NCBI GenBank assembly: GCA_031288005.1
Contig: JAITSE010000024.1
Span: forward strand, 1 to 38,254
Direction: 5' to 3'
Source of the DNA: Treponema sp.
GTDB taxonomy: Bacteria; Spirochaetota; Spirochaetia; Treponematales; Breznakiellaceae
DNA: 38,254 nt
Below, piece by piece: positions 26,934 through 34,743 of the stretch. How positions within the stretch are numbered: the stretch's first letter is position 1; the number at the start of each line of letters is the position of its first letter. The notes under the pieces are model-generated. The model made no database searches, had not been told where the DNA came from, and saw only the letters and a program-made list of their open reading frames with translations. Made by a program: the position numbers and the translations under genes.

Positions 26934-26963
26934 TTGCCCATTTTCGCCGTTAATGACTATAAT
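26934..26963 (+). promoter_or_regulatory. Possible promoter of the transglutaminase/TPR gene
   Basis: TTGCCC (26934-26939), 18 bases, perfect TATAAT (26958-26963). The predicted transcription start, near 26970, coincides with the ATG of the downstream gene, so the message would be leaderless or the true start is elsewhere. The rest of 26721-26933 shows nothing recognisable. Confidence 0.5.
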
Positions 26964-26969
26964 ACGGCA

Positions 26970-28538
26970 ATGAACCGCGACGTATATCCTTCATCAAGGT
27001 ATATTTCCTTTGTCCGCGTCTTCATCCCGATGGGTATATTTGCTGCTTTAGCTATAGCCGCCGCGCCCCTCGGCGCCGCGGAACCCCTTGCGGCGGGGAA
27101 TTTCCCTAGACTTGAGGCGGACCCAAATGCGGGGGAACTCAACCTCTTGGAAAGGGATGGCGTATATTCCTGGCAGGACTTGACGGACATAGCGCTCTGG
27201 GCTTCCGGTGGAAATGCAGCCGGAAGCTATCCTGGAAAAAATGTAGAAGAAATTATCGTCGAAGCGGTGTCAGAGCTCAGACGATCCCAGATGCCGGAAG
27301 ACCTCAGAAAGCGGGGAGAATACGTTCTTACCTTTCTCTATGACAGGTTTCTCAAAACTTATTCCACCCATCAAACCAGAGTAGACGAAATTTTTAATTC
27401 CGGGCGGTACAACTGCGTTTCTTCGGCGGTGCTTTACACTATCTTTGCTGTTTCAGCAGGACTGGATGTCCAGGGAGTTATGACAAGAGACCACGCCTTC
27501 GTTACAGTCAATACGGGGAAAGAATTTATTGATGTGGAAACCACTAATCCCTACGGCTTTGACCCCGGAACCCGCAGGGAATTCCACGACGCCTTTGGGA
27601 CGGTAACAGGTTTCGCCTATGTACCAGCCCGGAACTACAAGGACAGGGTTTCCATAAGCCAGCTTGAGCTGGTATCCCTTGTTTTTTCAAACCGCATTGC
27701 GGAGTTGGAAAACCGGGGCCGGTATCCTGAAGCAGTCCCACTGGCGGTAGACCGGGCGGCCCTCCTTGCCAGGCGGACTAATCCGGTTAATTCCCCATTT
27801 TTTGCGGACCCTAACAAGGATTTACTGGACCGTATCTTCAATTACGGGGCTTCCCTCATCTCGGCTGGGAAAGAAGCCGACGCCCTGACTTGGTGCAACA
27901 ACGCATGGCGGCATTACGGAGGCACAGGCAGTACCTCAGCCGATTCCCGCTGGCAGGAATTCACCTATGCGGCGCTGAACAATTATCTGCTCAAGCTGCT
28001 TAAATCCCAGCAAATTTCCGAAGCCCGGACCCTCCTGACCCAATATACCCCGCGGCTGGGCGGAGAACATTACATACGGCTGAATACCTTGCTTGTGGAC
28101 GCTGAACTGCTTAACCGGATTTCCGGGATACGGAGCGCTGAAGACGCCGAGGCTGTCCTCCGGAGCATCGCCGCCGCCGAAAATCAGTCTACCCTTACGG
28201 CGAAGCGGGCGGTGGAAATGCGGAATTTTATCTTGATAAAAGAAGGGGAACGCATCGCCGCCGGACAGGGACCGCAGGCGGCTATAGCCTATATGGATGC
28301 GGCAATATCCCGGTACGGCAAGAATTCACAGATGGAAGAAGCCCTGCGGATACACCGCGGCAACCGGTTGGCGGACCTTCACAACGGCTTTGCCAGCCTT
28401 TTCAACCGCCATGAATATGAAAACGCCAGAGAATTCATTCTGGCCGCCCTTACTGAGTTTCCGGGAGACCGCCAGCTCACAGCGGATCTGAATATAGCGG
28501 AACGGGCGCTCCGCCGGTTGAAAACCGGCGGCTTTTAA
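26970..28538 (+). CDS. Exported transglutaminase-like protein with TPR-type region
   Basis: A 522-aa protein. Residues 1-40 (MNRDVYPSS, then a hydrophobic run to PLGAAEP) form a probable signal peptide, which sets the start at 26970 over an upstream in-frame ATG at 26817. Around residues 150-215 lies a transglutaminase-like core with the Cys in SGRYNCVSSAVLY, the His in TRDHAFVTV and the acidic residue in FIDVETTNPYG, so the triad appears complete. The rest is helical, with TPR-like pairs (EADALTWCNNAWRHYG, LLTQYTPRLGGEHY). It could be a periplasmic peptidase-like or cross-linking enzyme; the substrate is unknown. Its last codons form an intrinsic terminator. Confidence 0.8.
   Translation: MNRDVYPSSRYISFVRVFIPMGIFAALAIAAAPLGAAEPLAAGNFPRLEADPNAGELNLLERDGVYSWQDLTDIALWASGGNAAGSYPGKNVEEIIVEAVSELRRSQMPEDLRKRGEYVLTFLYDRFLKTYSTHQTRVDEIFNSGRYNCVSSAVLYTIFAVSAGLDVQGVMTRDHAFVTVNTGKEFIDVETTNPYGFDPGTRREFHDAFGTVTGFAYVPARNYKDRVSISQLELVSLVFSNRIAELENRGRYPEAVPLAVDRAALLARRTNPVNSPFFADPNKDLLDRIFNYGASLISAGKEADALTWCNNAWRHYGGTGSTSADSRWQEFTYAALNNYLLKLLKSQQISEARTLLTQYTPRLGGEHYIRLNTLLVDAELLNRISGIRSAEDAEAVLRSIAAAENQSTLTAKRAVEMRNFILIKEGERIAAGQGPQAAIAYMDAAISRYGKNSQMEEALRIHRGNRLADLHNGFASLFNRHEYENAREFILAALTEFPGDRQLTADLNIAERALRRLKTGGF
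28511..28537 (+). terminator. Terminator overlapping the end of the TPR gene
   Basis: Nine-base perfect arms CCGCCGGTT and AACCGGCGG (28511-28531) with loop GAA, followed by CTTTTAA. The stem encodes the last residues of the protein (RLKTGGF), and the T run contains the stop codon. Confidence 0.7.
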
Positions 28539-28560
28539 CTGGCGGTTTTCAACCGGTTGT

Positions 28561-28601
28561 AAAAAAGGCGTTCCGGTTTCTCTTTGCCTGCCGGCGGACG
28601 C
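28561..28601 (-). terminator. Probable terminator of galM
   Basis: On the minus strand an imperfect stem pairs GCGTCCGCCGG with CCGGAACGC and is followed by CTTTTTT. It lies just after the galM stop codon. The stem has one bulge and a long loop. Confidence 0.5.
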
Positions 28602-28608
28602 TGATTTT

Positions 28609-29640
28609 TCACCAGTCAAAAGCGAACAGAGCTTTCTCGTGGTAGTCCCGGCCAGGTCCAAAAACAGCTTTTGGGAATTCTTTCCGGTTCGGAGAATCTG
28701 GAAAGTGCTGAGTCTCCAGGCAGAAGCCCGCGTGTTTGCCGTAGACAGAACCGGCTTTACCGTTAACGCCGTCCAAAAAATTGCCTGTATAGAACTGTAG
28801 TCCCGGCTGGGTGCCGAAAACCCGCAGGACGCGGCCAGAGCGCGGCTCGGAAACTTCGGCGAAAGGGCGGAGAGTCCCCGCATCCCCGTCCACGGCAAAG
28901 CAATGATCGTAGCCGCCGCCCGCAGAACTCAGGTCCCGGCTCACAGGCTTCGCCGTCCTGAAATCAAAGGGGGTGTTTTGGACCGGCGCAAGGAGACCCG
29001 TGGGGATAAGGCTTTCATCCACCGCAAGATAAGAGGAAGCGTAAAGACGCGCCTCGTGGGAGAGAATGTCCCCGGCGCCCTCCCCGGCAAGGTTGAAGTA
29101 TGCGTGATTTGTAAGGTTCACCGGGCATGGAGCGTCAAGCTTGGCCTTGTAATCGGCGATGATCTCGTTGGATTTGGTAAGGCCGTAACTGACCGCGGCC
29201 TTTAGATTTCCGGGAAAGCCCTCGTCTCCATCAGGGCTTGAAAGTTCAAAACGTACAAAAACCCCGTCCTTTTCTTCGTAGGATTCCGCCTTCCATAGAA
29301 GTTTATCAAAACCCCGCCGCCCGCCGTGAAGGGAATGAAGGCCGTCGTTCCTGTAGAGGGCGTACTCTTTGCCCTCCAGGGAAAACCGTCCGCCCCCTAT
29401 CCGGTTCCCAAATCTGCCTATAGTGGAGCCTATGTAGGTTTTGTTCCGGGTATAGCCTTCCAGGGTAGAATAGCCCAAAATCACATCATCTTTCCCGCCG
29501 TTCCGGGAAGGCGTGAAAAGGGAAACCCAGTGAGCGCCCAATGTGGTCAGCGACAGAGACATATCCCCTGCTCTAAGAATATACAGGTAAACTTTTTTTC
29601 CCGAAGACAGAACCCCAAAAGTTTTTTTTATGATTTTCAT
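28609..29640 (-). CDS. galM: Aldose 1-epimerase (galactose mutarotase)
   Basis: A 343-aa enzyme interconverting alpha and beta anomers of hexoses such as galactose. Family motifs are GSTIGRFGNRI (substrate Arg), LHSLHGG, the catalytic His in NLTNHAYFNLAG, and the catalytic Glu in FCLETQHFPDSPN. The start at 29640 follows GGGAGG by five bases; an ATG four codons earlier overlaps that ribosome site and is rejected. It has no sugar operon around it. Its upstream region is filled by an R1 repeat. Confidence 0.95.
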   Translation of the reverse strand: MKIIKKTFGVLSSGKKVYLYILRAGDMSLSLTTLGAHWVSLFTPSRNGGKDDVILGYSTLEGYTRNKTYIGSTIGRFGNRIGGGRFSLEGKEYALYRNDGLHSLHGGRRGFDKLLWKAESYEEKDGVFVRFELSSPDGDEGFPGNLKAAVSYGLTKSNEIIADYKAKLDAPCPVNLTNHAYFNLAGEGAGDILSHEARLYASSYLAVDESLIPTGLLAPVQNTPFDFRTAKPVSRDLSSAGGGYDHCFAVDGDAGTLRPFAEVSEPRSGRVLRVFGTQPGLQFYTGNFLDGVNGKAGSVYGKHAGFCLETQHFPDSPNRKEFPKAVFGPGRDYHEKALFAFDW

Positions 29641-29727
29641 AAGGCCTCCCATAAAAGTGAATTGCCGCGCTCCGCAGCTTCCTGGACTATACCACAGGAG
29701 CTTTAATCAACCAAGTCTGCAATCCGG

Positions 29728-29966
29728 GCGACCCTTCGGGTCGCTTGGAGTGGGTTCCCAAAACTCCCCGCACTAGTTCTACAGGCTGTTTTGCAGGCCG
29801 ATCGGGGACCTCCCGGAGCCGTGCGTCCCGTTACACGGGCCTCGAAGAATCATTGCGTGGAGTTTTTTGCCCCCAAAATGTTCACAGTCATAAACAGTTC
29901 AAGAGACCGCAGGTCTCAAAACTCCAAGCGGCCCGCAGGGACGCAGGGACCTCCCCGAGTTTTGGG
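29728..29966. repeat. R1 palindromic mosaic repeat between galM and the pyrophosphatase gene
   Basis: It starts with hairpin GCGACCC-TTC-GGGTCGC and then GGGTTCCCAAAACTCC (29752-29767). TGCGTGGAGTTTTTTG (29854-29869), AAAATGTTCACAG, the hairpin GAGACCGCAGGTCTC and AAAACTCCAAGCGGCCCGC follow, ending in GAGTTTTGGG. The AAAATGTTCACAG block reappears inverted near 37860. The repeat fills the space upstream of two divergent genes, so their promoters must lie in or beside it. Confidence 0.8.
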
Positions 29967-30017
29967 CAGACGGCGGCATACTATAAAAAACGCGGCGTGT
30001 CATATATAGTTTCCGGT

Positions 30018-31667
30018 ATGGAGAAAACTGTTTACGTAATAGGACACAGAAACCCGGACACGGATTCCGTGGTTTCCGCCGCGGCCTATGCCCGGCTCAA
30101 GCAACTGCGGGGGCAGAAAAGAGTCGAAGCCGCCAGGGCTGGAAAGATAAACCCTCAGACCGAATACATATTTGAACGTTTCGGCGTACCTGCCCCGGAG
30201 TATCTGCCTGACCTTATCCCCAAGGCAAAGCATTACATTTCCTGTGAGCCTGTAACGGTCAGGGAAGACGCAAGCCTGTGGGAAGCCTTGGAACTCCTGC
30301 AAAAGGACGATTCTCAGGTGCTCCCCATCGTGGATGAAAACGGCGTATACCGGAGTATGCTCCACTACCAGGGCTTCAGCCGCTACATCATCAACCATAT
30401 CAACCCAAGGAAAAAATCTTCCTTTCCCCTCACTCTGGACCATCTTGCGGAAACCATACACGCCCAGCCCATAACGCTCTTTAACGGAGCGGAGCTAAAG
30501 AAATCCCCAATAGTCGTGGCCGCGTCATATACGGCGCGTTTCAAGGACCACCTTAAAGCGGAAGGCTCAGGCAACGCGCTGGTCATCGTCGGGGACCGCT
30601 GGGACATACAGAAATGCTGCATCGAGGCGGGGGTCCGCGCGCTGATTCTTTCAGGCGGCGACACTCTTTCAAGAGAGCTGACAGAACTGGCGGAAAAGAA
30701 CAGAGTAACTGTGCTGATAAGCCCCTTTGATACATCTTCCACAGCGATGCTGATCATCTATTCCGTGCCTGTGGGCGCTTTAGGAGACAGTACTGTTCCC
30801 CTTGTCCGCTTGAACGATCCTGTGTGGGCCTTCCGCGAGACCCTTACCAGGATTCCTTCCCGCTGTCTGCCTGTAGCCGGTGAAGACGGCAGGGTTGCGG
30901 GGGTTATTTTTGAGGGAAACCTCAGCCAGGAGCCGAATGTCGAGGTGATCATGGTAGATCACAACGAGCCAAGCCAGGCCATTGAGGGAATAGAAAACTA
31001 CAAGATTCTTGAAGTGATAGACCATCACCGGCTCGGAAACCTTTCCACCCGGTATCCGATTACTTTTATCAACCGCGTAGTAGGGGCCACCTGCACCATC
31101 ATCACCAACCTGTACCGGGAGCAGAAAGTCCCCCTGGAAAAAGGCATAGCATCAATACTGCTCTGCGGAATCATAGCCGACACTCTGATCTTAAAATCGG
31201 CGACAACGACGGAAACGGATATTGAAGCCGCCGAATACCTCGCCTCAATCACCGGGCTGGACATTAAAAGCCTGGGCCATGATATACAGACAGCCGTAAA
31301 TCAGATCAATTCCCTCAAGGCGGAAGAACTGATCAGGCTTGACATGAAGGAATACTCAGAGCGGGCCGTGACATTTTCGGTCAGCCAGATCGAAACCGGC
31401 AATCCTGAAGCCCTGGCGGAGCGGCGCGCGGAAATCGCCGCCGCGCTGGAAAAAACCCGCTCCCTGAAGGATCATCTTTTCTCCGCCCTGCTTGTGACGG
31501 ATGTAACAGTACTGGACTCCCTGCTCTTTGTCGCCGGGAAAAAAAACTTTACAAGCCTTATCAACTTCCCAGTAACAGAGGGAGGAATCTATATCCTGAA
31601 AGAAATAGTATCCCGCAAGAAACAGCTTATGCCCCTGCTGTCTGAACTGGTAGAAAAAGTGGCGTAA
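30018..31667 (+). CDS. ppaC: Manganese-dependent inorganic pyrophosphatase with CBS and DRTGG domains
   Basis: A 549-aa family II pyrophosphatase, which splits pyrophosphate into phosphate. Domains in order: N-terminal DHH part with GHRNPDTDS at 9-17; a first CBS motif (VTVREDASLWEALELLQ) near residue 80; a DRTGG-type region at about 135-250; a second CBS motif (VPLVRLNDPVWAFRETL); then the DHH metal motifs VDHNEPSQA and IDHHRLGN; and a DHHA2 C-terminus. In related enzymes the CBS pair binds adenine nucleotides and controls activity. The start at 30018 is chosen because the DHH domain begins there; upstream in-frame sequence is R1 repeat. The ribosome site is weak. Confidence 0.93.
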   Translation: MEKTVYVIGHRNPDTDSVVSAAAYARLKQLRGQKRVEAARAGKINPQTEYIFERFGVPAPEYLPDLIPKAKHYISCEPVTVREDASLWEALELLQKDDSQVLPIVDENGVYRSMLHYQGFSRYIINHINPRKKSSFPLTLDHLAETIHAQPITLFNGAELKKSPIVVAASYTARFKDHLKAEGSGNALVIVGDRWDIQKCCIEAGVRALILSGGDTLSRELTELAEKNRVTVLISPFDTSSTAMLIIYSVPVGALGDSTVPLVRLNDPVWAFRETLTRIPSRCLPVAGEDGRVAGVIFEGNLSQEPNVEVIMVDHNEPSQAIEGIENYKILEVIDHHRLGNLSTRYPITFINRVVGATCTIITNLYREQKVPLEKGIASILLCGIIADTLILKSATTTETDIEAAEYLASITGLDIKSLGHDIQTAVNQINSLKAEELIRLDMKEYSERAVTFSVSQIETGNPEALAERRAEIAAALEKTRSLKDHLFSALLVTDVTVLDSLLFVAGKKNFTSLINFPVTEGGIYILKEIVSRKKQLMPLLSELVEKVA

Positions 31668-31680
31668 ATGGCAGGAAGCC

Positions 31681-31801
31681 GCGCCGCGGACGATCCTGAC
31701 TCTTTGTTCAGGCGGCGCATTGCAAGACTTTTTCAACAAACCGAACCTGTCAGCTAACCGAAGGTTGGCAGGGTTCAGTAAAATAGGTTGTTGAAAAAGT
31801 C
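31681..31801. repeat. R3 nested palindrome with an adjacent hairpin
   Basis: A hairpin with arms GCGCCGC (31681) and GCGGCGC (31712-31718) follows the pyrophosphatase gene. It is followed by a long nested palindrome: outer arms GACTTTTTCAACAA (31726) and TTGTTGAAAAAGTC (to 31801), and inner arms GAACC...AACC-GAA-GGTT...GGGTTC. A fragment of the right arm recurs at 3420-3446. It may end the upstream transcript, but there is no simple T run. Confidence 0.7.
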
Positions 31802-31839
31802 CATTGAAATGAAGCGCATTATATGTGAGCATATAAAAC

Positions 31840-32658
31840 ATGATAAATATTTGGCAGGAAACCCTGCCCATAAGATTTGGCAGCGTAGACAGGTCAGACC
31901 GCTTAAGCCTTTTCGCCGCCTTCGATCTCTTTCAGGAGGCAGCCATAAACCATGCGGCCAGCCTTGGAGTAGGCCGGGATGATCTGGCCCGGACCAGGCA
32001 GCTCTGGGTTTTATCCAGGATGACGGCGCTGATGGAGCGCAGACCGGTATACGGCGAAACCGTTACTGTGCGGACCTGGCCCCTTGGTGCGGACCGGCTT
32101 TTTGCCGTCAGAGATTACGATATTGTGGACAGCGGGGACAGACCCGCCGTCAGAGGCAGAAGCGGCTGGCTTGTCCTTGATTTGGACAAACGGCGGCCGC
32201 TGCGGGTCCAGCAGGCGCTTGCGTCCCTGCCCCTCAACGAGGGGATTTACGCGCTTCCAGGCGGCGCGGGCGGTCTTGACGCCCCGCCTGATCTGCTTGA
32301 GACAGGAGAACGCCGGGCCGTCTTTTCGGATATCGATTACAACGGCCATGTCAACAACGCCAGATATATCCAATGGATTCAAGACCTGATAGAGCCTGAA
32401 ACCCTGGAAAAAGCGGATGCTCTGCGCCTTGACATCAATTACCTTGGGGAAGTGAAGTACGGGGAGTTTATCGGCCTTTGGACGGCCCCCGCCGCGGGCC
32501 CCGGCGCATGGAACGGCATAGGCCCAGGAACTGCGCCTTCAGGCGGAGAGCTTCCCTGCGCTTTCGGCCTTGCCGTAGAAGGACGGCGGCGGGAAGGCGG
32601 GCAGCCTGTATTCCGGGCTGAACTGCGGACCTGGGCGTCTTCCCATGAGGCTTCCTAG
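31840..32658 (+). CDS. Acyl-ACP thioesterase (FatA/FatB type)
   Basis: A 272-aa protein of the double hot-dog thioesterase family, which releases fatty acids from acyl carrier protein. The first domain has RFGSVDRSDRLSL, INHAASLGVGRDDL and LWVLSRMTALMERRPVYGE. The second begins with the catalytic loop FSDIDYNGHVNNARYIQW, which contains the N-x-H-V-N-N pattern of the plant and bacterial enzymes. The ATG has no good ribosome site. The stop is three bases before the MetF-like gene, so the two are co-transcribed. Confidence 0.88.
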   Translation: MINIWQETLPIRFGSVDRSDRLSLFAAFDLFQEAAINHAASLGVGRDDLARTRQLWVLSRMTALMERRPVYGETVTVRTWPLGADRLFAVRDYDIVDSGDRPAVRGRSGWLVLDLDKRRPLRVQQALASLPLNEGIYALPGGAGGLDAPPDLLETGERRAVFSDIDYNGHVNNARYIQWIQDLIEPETLEKADALRLDINYLGEVKYGEFIGLWTAPAAGPGAWNGIGPGTAPSGGELPCAFGLAVEGRRREGGQPVFRAELRTWASSHEAS

Positions 32659-32661
32659 CTT

Positions 32662-33441
32662 ATGAGGGTCTCTCTCGAAGCCGTAGCACGGAGCCGCGAA
32701 GCCCTGGCTGAAACGGCCGCCGCCGCCGCTAAATTCCCCCAAATTAGCGTCATAAACGTGGCGGATATTTTGCGCTTCCCCCTGCGCCCCTGGGACGCCT
32801 GCGGCATTCTGGCGAATTTTACGGCGGCAGGGCGCGGCGCTTCCCCGGCCCCGCATCTTATGCCCCACATCAGGGCGATTGATTTCGATCTAAGCGAACC
32901 CTTTCCCCACCGGGACTTGTTCCGCGGCGCCGGGATACGTCATGCCTTGGTCATTGCCGGAGACCCGCCGCAGGACAAGACGCGCCTGACATATCCAACT
33001 GAGACCGAAGCTTTTATCCGCAAGCTGAAAACGGAAATGCCGGAGCTGCGGATCTACGCGGCCTTTGACCCCTACCGTTATAATATACGCCGGGAACTTG
33101 AATATATGCGGGCCAAGGAAGAAGCCGGGGCGGAAGGTTTTATGAGCCAGCCTTTCTTCGATCTGCGGCTGCTGGAAATTTACGCTGAATATCTTGAAGG
33201 CAAGGAAATATTTTGGGGCCTTACCCCGGTGCTTTCAGCCGCAAGCCGGAATTACTGGGAATCCCGCAACCGGGCGGTTTTTCCAAAAGCCTTTAGGCCG
33301 ACTATGGAATGGAACGCCGAATTCGGACGCCGGGTTCTTGATTTCTGCGGCAGGAATCAGTTCAACCTTTACCTCATGCCCATCAAAGGAGACCTCTTGG
33401 CCTACCTTGGCGGATTGTTCGGCGGCGGGCGCGCTGTCTGA
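32662..33441 (+). CDS. Methylenetetrahydrofolate reductase-like (MetF family) protein
   Basis: A 259-aa protein with the MetF barrel pattern: PHIRAIDFDLS, HALVIAGDPPQ, then EEAGAEGFMSQPFFDL and IFWGLTPVLS. MetF reduces methylene- to methyl-tetrahydrofolate with FAD. This protein is shorter than the usual 280-300 aa and diverged in the N-terminal third, so it may be a partner subunit or a related enzyme rather than true MetF. It starts three bases after the thioesterase stop codon. A role in one-carbon metabolism is inference. Confidence 0.75.
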   Translation: MRVSLEAVARSREALAETAAAAAKFPQISVINVADILRFPLRPWDACGILANFTAAGRGASPAPHLMPHIRAIDFDLSEPFPHRDLFRGAGIRHALVIAGDPPQDKTRLTYPTETEAFIRKLKTEMPELRIYAAFDPYRYNIRRELEYMRAKEEAGAEGFMSQPFFDLRLLEIYAEYLEGKEIFWGLTPVLSAASRNYWESRNRAVFPKAFRPTMEWNAEFGRRVLDFCGRNQFNLYLMPIKGDLLAYLGGLFGGGRAV

Positions 33442-33454
33442 GACCTGCTGTGCC

Positions 33455-33502
33455 GGGCTCAAAACTCCACGGACTTATTTCACGGGCGCGGGTCTCGTGG
33501 AG
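33455..33502. terminator. R1 fragment acting as a possible bidirectional terminator
   Basis: Between convergent gene ends. CTCAAAACTCCACGGACTT matches R1 blocks, and arms CTCCACG (33465-33471) and CGTGGAG (33496-33502) form a stem directly abutting the stop codon of the beta-barrel gene. Without a T run, its efficiency as a terminator is doubtful. Confidence 0.4.
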
Positions 33503-34723
33503 CTACCAGCCAAAGCGCATCCCGGTATTGACTGCTATGCCGCCAGCCTTAAAACTGTTTATAAAATTCTCAGACTGCATGGCCGCGCCTATATTAAATT
33601 GAAAGGCCCTCAGATTCAGGGTAAGATCAATTCCCTGCTTCCAAATTTTATCTTCATAGCCTGATCCCAAAGTAAAGCTGAACAGCGGGGCCGGCCACAG
33701 GCTGGTAAGAAAGTCCAGCCGCAGTTTTAACGAACCCTCAAGGGAATGGGGTTTTACGAATATTTTGTTATAGGCATAGCCGATTTGGGGGAGAACGGAC
33801 AGGGAAAGAAAACTAACGTCAATAGGGGGTTTATAATCGGCGTTAATTTCCAGCCGGAAGGGCCGGAATATCATAATGGCGTTGTGAGAGGACTCAATAG
33901 TTCTATCGGTGATGATCCCGCTCAGGTCTCCGTTATCTATCAGTTCTTGAAGCATATCGTCCGAATCCAGGCTTTTGCCGCCGGATATGACGGTCCTGTT
34001 CACAAGCTGAGCTGGGAAAACGGGAATATGGCTTATGCTTGCCCCCACGGACAGATCGGTAAAATACGGGTGATCTATCGACAGCGGGTAATCAACCGAC
34101 GCCGTAAAATCAACGCCGCCCCGGCCCGTCAAAGTGCCATTAAAAAGGCCGTTCGTGCCGGAAAAAGGCGTGTATACGGCAAGATCGTATTCAAAGAAAG
34201 CGTTGATGTCCCCGGAATTGCCGGTATAAAATTTGTAGTGGGTATTCGGCGTAAGGTAGAGAAAAGGAAAATAATAAGCGGGCCGTAAAACGATTCTGAA
34301 ATCTTTTACATCAAAATAGCCCAAGGCGCCGGTTTCCAGAAAAACCTGCCCGCCCGTACCTATATCGCCTTCATAAGTTTTATTAAACTCGTTCCCTTGA
34401 AGAAGTTCCTGAATATCCTTGGAAATACTGAACTGCCCGGCGGCATCGGTTCCGATAAACATTCCAACTCCCATGGCGTCTTTCACATTTACGTTTAAGA
34501 AAAAATCAAAATCCGCGCCGGCGTCAAAGGATATCGGTTTTGGCTTCTGGGTAAAATCAAATTCAATGGTCTTTTTAAAAATATCCGCCGCCCGCATATA
34601 GTTGTTCGCAAAACCCGCTTCGAGATTAAAGCCTAATTCAAAAGTTCTTGGAGCCGGAGGCGCCGCCCAAAGGGACGCCGTATATACCAGCATGACGGAC
34701 GCCGCGGCGTAAAGTCTTTTCAT
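33503..34723 (-). CDS. Outer-membrane beta-barrel protein candidate
   Basis: A 406-aa protein. The signal peptide MKRLYAAASVMLVYTASLWA is followed by alternating hydrophobic strands with many Phe, Tyr and Gly, such as FELGFNLEAGF, FRIVLRPAYYFPFLYL, FFEYDLAVYTPF and FNIGAAMQSENF. It ends in NTGMRFGW with a terminal aromatic residue. This is the pattern of treponemal outer-membrane barrels, but no named family is recognised. The ATG follows AAAGGAG. It lies 20 bases after a large lipoprotein gene on the same strand; the pair probably forms one unit at the cell surface. Confidence 0.75.
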   Translation of the reverse strand: MKRLYAAASVMLVYTASLWAAPPAPRTFELGFNLEAGFANNYMRAADIFKKTIEFDFTQKPKPISFDAGADFDFFLNVNVKDAMGVGMFIGTDAAGQFSISKDIQELLQGNEFNKTYEGDIGTGGQVFLETGALGYFDVKDFRIVLRPAYYFPFLYLTPNTHYKFYTGNSGDINAFFEYDLAVYTPFSGTNGLFNGTLTGRGGVDFTASVDYPLSIDHPYFTDLSVGASISHIPVFPAQLVNRTVISGGKSLDSDDMLQELIDNGDLSGIITDRTIESSHNAIMIFRPFRLEINADYKPPIDVSFLSLSVLPQIGYAYNKIFVKPHSLEGSLKLRLDFLTSLWPAPLFSFTLGSGYEDKIWKQGIDLTLNLRAFQFNIGAAMQSENFINSFKAGGIAVNTGMRFGW

Positions 34724-34743
34724 TGATTTAATTCTCCTTTTTT

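Noticed and set aside
29745..30017. N-terminal extension of the pyrophosphatase frame
   Set aside because: The extension is R1 repeat sequence; the DHH domain begins at the ATG at 30018.
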